Assembly (NCBI GenBank): GCA_025997155.1
Contig: BNUF01000090.1
Location: forward strand, 1-9,378
Source of the DNA: Clostridia bacterium
GTDB lineage: Bacteria; Bacillota; Clostridia; Lachnospirales; WQUN01
Direction: 5' to 3'
DNA: 9,378 nt
The notes under the pieces are model-generated. The model had not been told where the DNA came from. It did no database searches and saw only the letters and a list, made by a program, of their open reading frames with translations. This document shows, piece by piece, positions 5,407-9,378 of the stretch; position 1 is the stretch's first letter, and each line of letters starts with the position of its first letter. The position numbers and the translations under genes were made by a program.

Positions 5407-7206
5407 ATGGAAAAAGTAGCGATTTTAGACTGCGGCGGGCAGTACACAAAAGTAATCGACCGAAAAGTACGCGAATGTCTTGTTGACAGCGAGATTTTGG
5501 CGGTATCGGTTGACGCGGGGGCGTTGGAGGGGTTTAGCGGAATAATCTTAACGGGAGGCCCCGAGAGCGTCTGGGAGGAGAACTCTCTGCGTCCCGACCC
5601 GAGAATTTTTGAGCTAGGGATACCGATACTCGGGATATGTTACGGTATGCACCTTGTGGCGGCGCATTTCGGCGGGGTTGTGGCGAGCAACGTCAAGAAG
5701 GAGTACGGCGAGGCGGACATTGAGATTGACAATTCCGTACCGCTTTTTGACGGGCTTGGCGCGGCGGAAACGGTGCTTATGAGTCACGGCGACTCTGTGT
5801 CCGCCGTACCCGCTGGTTTTGTGGTTTGCGGGCGTTCGGGAAACGTCACGGCGGCTATTTGTGACGCGGCGCGGCGGGTTCACGCCGTACAGTTTCACCC
5901 CGAGGTGGATTTGACGATAAACGGTATGAAAATTTTCGAGAATTTTCTGCGTAAAATTTGCGGGATAAAAGACGTGTACTCGCTTGAGAATCGGTTGAAT
6001 ACGGCGGTTTCGCGTGTGCGGGAAGTCGCGGGAGACCGCGCTGTGATTGTGCTTGTGAGCGGGGGCGTGGATTCCGCCGTGACCGCCGAAATTTTGCTTA
6101 GGGCGTTGCCGCCTGATAATATAATCGCGGTACACGTCGACCACGGGCTTATGCGTAAAAACGAGAGTGACGGAATTTGCGATGTTTTGCAGCGCGGCGG
6201 GCTTAAACGGCTTATACGGATTGACGCGAAGGACGTGTTTTTCGCGAAACTCGCGGGGGTGTCCGACCCCGAAAAGAAACGCGCAATAATCGGCGAAACT
6301 TTTATCACAGAGTTGCAAAATGAAGTTGACAAACTGGAGCTTGACTTGAACAGCACTTTTTTGGCGCAAGGGACGCTCCGCCCCGACTTAATCGAATCGG
6401 GCAACCCCGATATCAGCGCGTCGGCGGCGAAAATCAAGACGCACCACAACGACGTTGATATAATCCGCACACTTCGGGATAAGGGGCTTGTAATCGAGAC
6501 GAACTACGACTGGCACAAGGACGAGGTACGCAAAATCGCGAAAATGCTCGGGCTTACGGACGAGATTGCGAACCGCCAGCCTTTCCCCGGCCCTGGGCTT
6601 GGGGTGCGTCTTCTTTGCGGGGACGGCACAAAAACCGTCTCGGCGAACGAAAACGAGAAATTGACGGAGTTTCTTAAAAATGAGAGGTTTAGCGGGTGCA
6701 TACTGCCCGTATCGTCGGTGGGGGTACAGGGAGATAAACGGACCTACAAAGAGCTTGCCGCGCTGTATTCGGATACGCCCGCATACGACTGGGATGAGCT
6801 GTATTCCCTTGCGCGTAACATAACGAATAACTTTCCTTTTATAAATCGGGTAGCTTACGCCGCGGGCGGACATAACGGTATCGAAAAAGCGGTGTCGCAT
6901 AGTATGTATGTCTGCGACGAGTCGGTAAATCTGCTGCGCGAGATAGATAATATCGTCACCGAACGGCTTAAGGATAAAAAAATAAGCCAAACTTTCGCGG
7001 TACTTCTCCCTGTCGGGTATACAAAAAAATATTCCGTCGCGATACGCACTTTTGTCACGAATGACTTTATGACAGGTCGTCCTTACGCACTCCCTTTCGC
7101 CCGGCTGAACGCCCTTGCGGAGGAGATAAAAAAAGGCTTTTCGGAAATCGAATATGTGTTCTACGACATAACCGCGAAACCTCCCGCAACCTGTGAGTGG
7201 GAATAA
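5407..7206 (+). CDS. guaA: Glutamine-hydrolysing GMP synthase, long form
   Basis: Converts XMP to GMP with ATP and glutamine in purine synthesis (cytosol). Residues 1-185 are a class I glutamine amidotransferase: nucleophile Cys78 in GICYG, with His164 and Glu166 in QFHPEV. The ATP pyrophosphatase follows, with P-loop SGGVDS (218-223), then the dimerisation/XMP-binding part with PFPGPGLGVR (392-401) and a C-terminus KPPATCEWE (591-599, usually KPPGTIEWE). At 599 aa it is longer than the common ~510-525-aa bacterial enzyme. LAQGTLRPDLIESG (319-332) and IKTHHND, in place of the bacterial 'AQGTLYPDVIES...IKSHHNVGG' context, match the long type seen in human GMPS and some Clostridia, which has an insertion in the C-terminal domain. 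Residue 82 is His where most class I domains have Gln (GICYGMQ). RBS AAAGGGGA, 8 nt from the ATG. No purine riboswitch fits the 47-nt upstream gap. Confidence 0.95.
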   Translation: MEKVAILDCGGQYTKVIDRKVRECLVDSEILAVSVDAGALEGFSGIILTGGPESVWEENSLRPDPRIFELGIPILGICYGMHLVAAHFGGVVASNVKKEYGEADIEIDNSVPLFDGLGAAETVLMSHGDSVSAVPAGFVVCGRSGNVTAAICDAARRVHAVQFHPEVDLTINGMKIFENFLRKICGIKDVYSLENRLNTAVSRVREVAGDRAVIVLVSGGVDSAVTAEILLRALPPDNIIAVHVDHGLMRKNESDGICDVLQRGGLKRLIRIDAKDVFFAKLAGVSDPEKKRAIIGETFITELQNEVDKLELDLNSTFLAQGTLRPDLIESGNPDISASAAKIKTHHNDVDIIRTLRDKGLVIETNYDWHKDEVRKIAKMLGLTDEIANRQPFPGPGLGVRLLCGDGTKTVSANENEKLTEFLKNERFSGCILPVSSVGVQGDKRTYKELAALYSDTPAYDWDELYSLARNITNNFPFINRVAYAAGGHNGIEKAVSHSMYVCDESVNLLREIDNIVTERLKDKKISQTFAVLLPVGYTKKYSVAIRTFVTNDFMTGRPYALPFARLNALAEEIKKGFSEIEYVFYDITAKPPATCEWE

Positions 7207-7214
7207 TAAAAAAA

Positions 7215-7250
7215 GCCCCTGAATAGTATGTACAAACGCTATTTTGGGGT
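7215..7250 (+). promoter_or_regulatory. Hairpin that sequesters the YkvI ribosome binding site
   Basis: GCCCCTGAATAG (7215-7226) pairs with CTATTTTGGGGT (7239-7250): eleven pairs including two G-U, one T/T mismatch, 12-nt loop. The 3' arm contains the GGGG of the Shine-Dalgarno region (GGGGTGG, 7246-7252) for the GTG at 7257. There is no T-run after the stem, so it is not an ordinary rightward terminator. An A-run precedes it (7208-7214), so the minus strand would have stem plus T-run, but there the G-U pairs are lost and the stem weakens. This favours a structure in the + strand RNA that could limit translation. Confidence 0.5.
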
Positions 7251-7256
7251 GGTTAT

Positions 7257-8285
7257 GTGGCAAAATGGTTAAAGGCGGCGGGGGTTTGCGGGAGTTTGGC
7301 GGGGCTGTACATAGGCGCGGGCTTTATCTCGGGTGCGGAGGTTTCAAATTTTTTCGCGAAATTCGGGGCGGCGGGGTTTGTCGGGCTTGTCCTGTCGGCG
7401 GGGTTGTTTTTCGTGTCGGTGTACAAAACGCTAAGCATCTGCCGTATCAAAAAGATTTCGTCCTATGAGGATTTTGGGCGTGAAGTCTTTGGGAAACTGG
7501 CGGTATTTGCGGAGCTTGGCACGGCGGTGTTTCTGCTTGTGCTGTTCGCGACAATGCTCGCGGCGATTTCGGCGTTTTGCGGCGAGGTGTTTGGGGTTAA
7601 GGGGCTGTACGGCGCGATAATCGGCGCGGTAATATGTTTTTCGGTGTTCACGCGGGGGAGCAAGGGTTTTTTGACGCTGAACACGGCACTTTTGCCCGTT
7701 ATGATTATCGGGATAATCGTGATATGCGCGGCGGGATTTGGATTCAGTATCGGCGCGGTGTCGTTTGCGCGTCCCTACTGGATTCTTTCGGCGGCGGCAT
7801 ACGCGGCGTATAATATCGCGGCGGTGATTCCCGTCGTGACGACGTTTGAGGATTTGGACGAACACACAATCAAATATTCCTCGTTATCGGCAAGCGTGAT
7901 TTTGCTGGTTTTGGGCGGGCTTATAGCGGCGACGCTTTGCGCGAATCCCGGCATAACCGCGCAAATACCTATGCTGTACATAGCCGCGTCACATAAATTC
8001 ACATATATGTTCTATATAATAACGCTGTTTCTCGCGGTGATGACGACGGCGGTCGGCTCGGGATACGCGTTTATACACTGGATTAGCAACAAAATAGCCG
8101 TAAAGAACAGCAACAACCGAAGCGTGTTGTTATGGTACGTACAATGCGCGTTCGTCACGCTTGTCGCGCTTAGACTCTCGTTATTCGGGTTCTCGGCGTT
8201 CGTTTCAAAAGTTTACCCCGCGTTCGGGTTGCTTGGGGTATTGCAAATTGTATGTATTTTCAGGTATAATATAAAGAAGGATTAA
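7257..8285 (+). CDS. YkvI-family membrane transporter (LeuT-like fold)
   Basis: A 342-aa integral membrane protein with about ten hydrophobic segments (roughly 8-28, 38-58, 83-107, 115-132, 143-163, 175-197, 209-228, 249-275, 290-308, 317-336). The N-terminal AGLYIGAGFISGAEVSNFF matches the first, unwound helix signature of YkvI-like proteins (compare GA.IGAGF.SG.E) in the amino-acid/cation (APC) transporter superfamily. The substrate is unknown. A polar VVTTFEDLDEHT loop follows segment 6. GTG start; the ribosome binding site GGGGTGG lies inside the preceding hairpin, suggesting controlled or low translation. It lies 50 nt after guaA with no clear promoter between, so it is probably co-transcribed. 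Its 3' end carries the ispE promoter and it stops 6 nt before ispE. Confidence 0.82.
   Translation: MAKWLKAAGVCGSLAGLYIGAGFISGAEVSNFFAKFGAAGFVGLVLSAGLFFVSVYKTLSICRIKKISSYEDFGREVFGKLAVFAELGTAVFLLVLFATMLAAISAFCGEVFGVKGLYGAIIGAVICFSVFTRGSKGFLTLNTALLPVMIIGIIVICAAGFGFSIGAVSFARPYWILSAAAYAAYNIAAVIPVVTTFEDLDEHTIKYSSLSASVILLVLGGLIAATLCANPGITAQIPMLYIAASHKFTYMFYIITLFLAVMTTAVGSGYAFIHWISNKIAVKNSNNRSVLLWYVQCAFVTLVALRLSLFGFSAFVSKVYPAFGLLGVLQIVCIFRYNIKKD
8241..8270 (+). promoter_or_regulatory. Promoter of ispE inside the end of the YkvI gene
   Basis: TTGCAA (8241-8246, 4 of 6), an 18-nt spacer and a perfect TATAAT (8265-8270) lie in the last codons of the transporter gene. The transcript would start near 8277, giving a leader of about 15 nt; the AAGAAGGA ribosome binding site (8274-8281) lies partly upstream of that point, leaving GAAGGA or less. 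The arrangement closely parallels the toxin-antitoxin promoter. Confidence 0.5.
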
Positions 8286-8291
8286 ATATTT

Positions 8292-9134
8292 ATGGCGCGT
8301 GTGAAAGCTAGGGCAAAGATAAACCTCGGGTTGTGGGTCGGCGGAAAACGGGCGGACGGGTATCACGATTTGGAGACTGTTTTTTATGAGGTGAACCTGT
8401 TTGACGAGTTGAGTTTTGAGAAGAAAGACGGCGGCGGTATCGGAATTATTACGAACAAGCCTGAAATTCCGACTGACGAGAGGAATCTGGTGTACCGCGC
8501 CGCTATGGCGTTTTTTGAGGAAATCGGGGAAAGGCGCGGAGTTTCCATAGAACTGGTGAAGAATATCCCCGAGCAGGCGGGGCTTGGCGGCGGGAGTTCG
8601 GACGCGGCGGCGGCACTTCTCGCCCTTTGCGAACTTTTTGAGAAGGAAATCCCCAAAGAACGCTTGCTTGCGGTTGCGGCAAAACTGGGGGCGGACGTGC
8701 CGTTTTTTCTGTATGGGGGGACGGCACACGCGGTCGGCATCGGCGAGGTTTTGACCCCTCTGCCGCCCTTGCCCCCTCTGCCCTTGGTGATAGTCAAGCC
8801 CGATTTCGGTATCTCGACAAAAGAGGCGTTTTTGCGGATAGACAAGAACGGCGGCGGCGAAAATATTATGCAAAATGTGGTACAAGCAGTACAAAAATGT
8901 GATATTTCGGGAATATGCCAAAATATAAGAAATTCGTTCGAGTCGGTTCTGATGAACCCGCGTATAATGGAGTTCAAGGAGGCGCTTTTGCGCGAGGGAG
9001 CTATGGGGGCGGCTATGACCGGCAGCGGCTCGGCGGTTTTCGGGATTTTCGACAGCGACAAGGCGGCAAGGCAAGCCGCGGGCAAGTTAAAATCTGATGG
9101 GAGCGTGTTTTATGTATCCTCTGACATTCAATAA
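8292..9134 (+). CDS. ispE: 4-diphosphocytidyl-2-C-methyl-D-erythritol kinase
   Basis: A 280-aa GHMP-family kinase that phosphorylates CDP-methylerythritol with ATP in the MEP pathway to isopentenyl diphosphate. Residues 5-12 (KARAKINL) carry the conserved Lys9. The ATP-binding GHMP motif PEQAGLGGGSSDAAAAL is at 93-109. GADVPFF (133-139) holds the catalytic Asp135, and motif 3, AAMTGSGSAVFGIF, is at 240-253. The Pro/Leu stretch LTPLPPLPPLPL (154-165) is a common family feature. Length is normal. The ATG has AAGAAGGA about 10 nt upstream. Its 3' end overlaps the start of the mannose-6-phosphate isomerase gene by 23 nt, in a different frame. ispE often sits near housekeeping or regulatory genes in Bacillota; pairing with a sugar isomerase looks fortuitous. 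Confidence 0.96.
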   Translation: MARVKARAKINLGLWVGGKRADGYHDLETVFYEVNLFDELSFEKKDGGGIGIITNKPEIPTDERNLVYRAAMAFFEEIGERRGVSIELVKNIPEQAGLGGGSSDAAAALLALCELFEKEIPKERLLAVAAKLGADVPFFLYGGTAHAVGIGEVLTPLPPLPPLPLVIVKPDFGISTKEAFLRIDKNGGGENIMQNVVQAVQKCDISGICQNIRNSFESVLMNPRIMEFKEALLREGAMGAAMTGSGSAVFGIFDSDKAARQAAGKLKSDGSVFYVSSDIQ

Positions 9135-9378
9135 TATCTGCAAAGAAATGGTGTGGGGCAGCGAAAGCTGGGACATTTCGTGCCGCGAGAAAGAAATGGG
9201 GATTGTCTCGAACGGGGAACTGTCGGGGAAAACCTTTGAGGAAGTCATTAAATCGGACGTGACGGGGTATCTCGGCACGAACTACCCCGAGTTTAAGGAT
9301 TTTCCTCTTCTTGTAAAAATCATAAACGCGGCGGATTTTCTTTCCGTTCAGGTTCACCCGAATGACGAATACGCGCAA
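9112..9378 (+). CDS. manA: Type I mannose-6-phosphate isomerase, 3' partial
   Basis: An open frame of 89 codons runs off the window end. It encodes the N-terminus of a cupin-type phosphomannose isomerase, which interconverts mannose-6-phosphate and fructose-6-phosphate using zinc. Marks are YPLTFNNICKEMVWGSESWDI (residues 2-22, split motif), SNGELSGKTFEEV, FPLLVKIINAADFLSVQVHPND (64-85), with Gln80 and His82 the first two expected zinc ligands. The usual loop between 'WGG' and the 'ESWEIS' motif is absent, giving a compact VWGSESWDIS, as in a subset of Firmicutes enzymes. TGGGAGCG (9097-9104) is a reasonable ribosome binding site 7 nt before the ATG. Overlap of 23 nt with ispE suggests translational coupling in one operon. 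The second half lies outside the window. Confidence 0.9.
   Translation, partial: MYPLTFNNICKEMVWGSESWDISCREKEMGIVSNGELSGKTFEEVIKSDVTGYLGTNYPEFKDFPLLVKIINAADFLSVQVHPNDEYAQ

Noticed and set aside
5614..7263. Long minus-strand ORFs opposite guaA (up to 291 codons)
   Set aside because: Their products show no recognisable domain, and they lie opposite a full-length conserved guaA; they are expected antisense shadows of GC-biased coding sequence.
8205..9074. 289-codon minus-strand ORF opposite ispE
   Set aside because: Lies antisense to the conserved ispE kinase, with no ribosome binding site or family signature.

Overview
The window reads as one end of a metagenomic contig from an endospore-forming, low-GC-lineage Bacillota (Clostridia-like) bacterium. 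The host genes have moderate GC (about 58% in a hand-counted stretch of guaA). Evidence for this placement is an alpha/beta-type small acid-soluble spore protein, a SpoIID-like protein with many peptidoglycan-binding repeats, a YvlB/LiaX-type SHOCT + DUF4097 protein, a YkvI-family transporter, strong GGAGG-type ribosome binding sites and TTG/GTG starts. Genus and species cannot be read from the sequence. All supported genes lie on the + strand.

Layout. Positions 1-32 are a damaged Illumina adapter. Positions 33-107 are an exact inverted copy of 715-789, so the first ~100 bases are a fold-back chimera and not genome. The first gene (103-2538) is therefore cut at its 5' end. It encodes a SpoIID-like domain followed by six PG_binding_1 repeats and ends in an intrinsic terminator. 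Next is a TTG-initiated SHOCT/DUF4097 protein (2665-3798). A 171-nt intergenic region with one good hairpin separates it from a 54-aa spore DNA-binding protein (SASP), whose stop codon directly abuts a class I SAM methyltransferase.

A compact YefM/YoeB-type toxin-antitoxin module (4900-5359) with its own near-consensus promoter follows. It is clearly more AT-rich than its neighbours and was probably acquired. Then come housekeeping genes: a long-form (eukaryote-like, 599-aa) GMP synthase guaA, a YkvI-family membrane transporter whose ribosome binding site sits inside a hairpin, ispE (isoprenoid MEP pathway) with its own promoter inside the end of the transporter gene, and a type I mannose-6-phosphate isomerase that overlaps ispE and runs off the window.

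How they work together. The left half is about the envelope and spore (cortex/peptidoglycan remodelling, envelope-stress-type protein, spore DNA protection). The right half is central metabolism (GMP, isoprenoid precursors, mannose/fructose phosphate interconversion). I see no CRISPR array, phage, transposase, rRNA or tRNA. No clearly new multi-gene system is evident. The best leads are the SASP-methyltransferase pair, the RBS-sequestering hairpin before the YkvI gene, the unusual antitoxin, and the SpoIID/six-repeat architecture. The most certain finding is the assembly artefact at the contig end.
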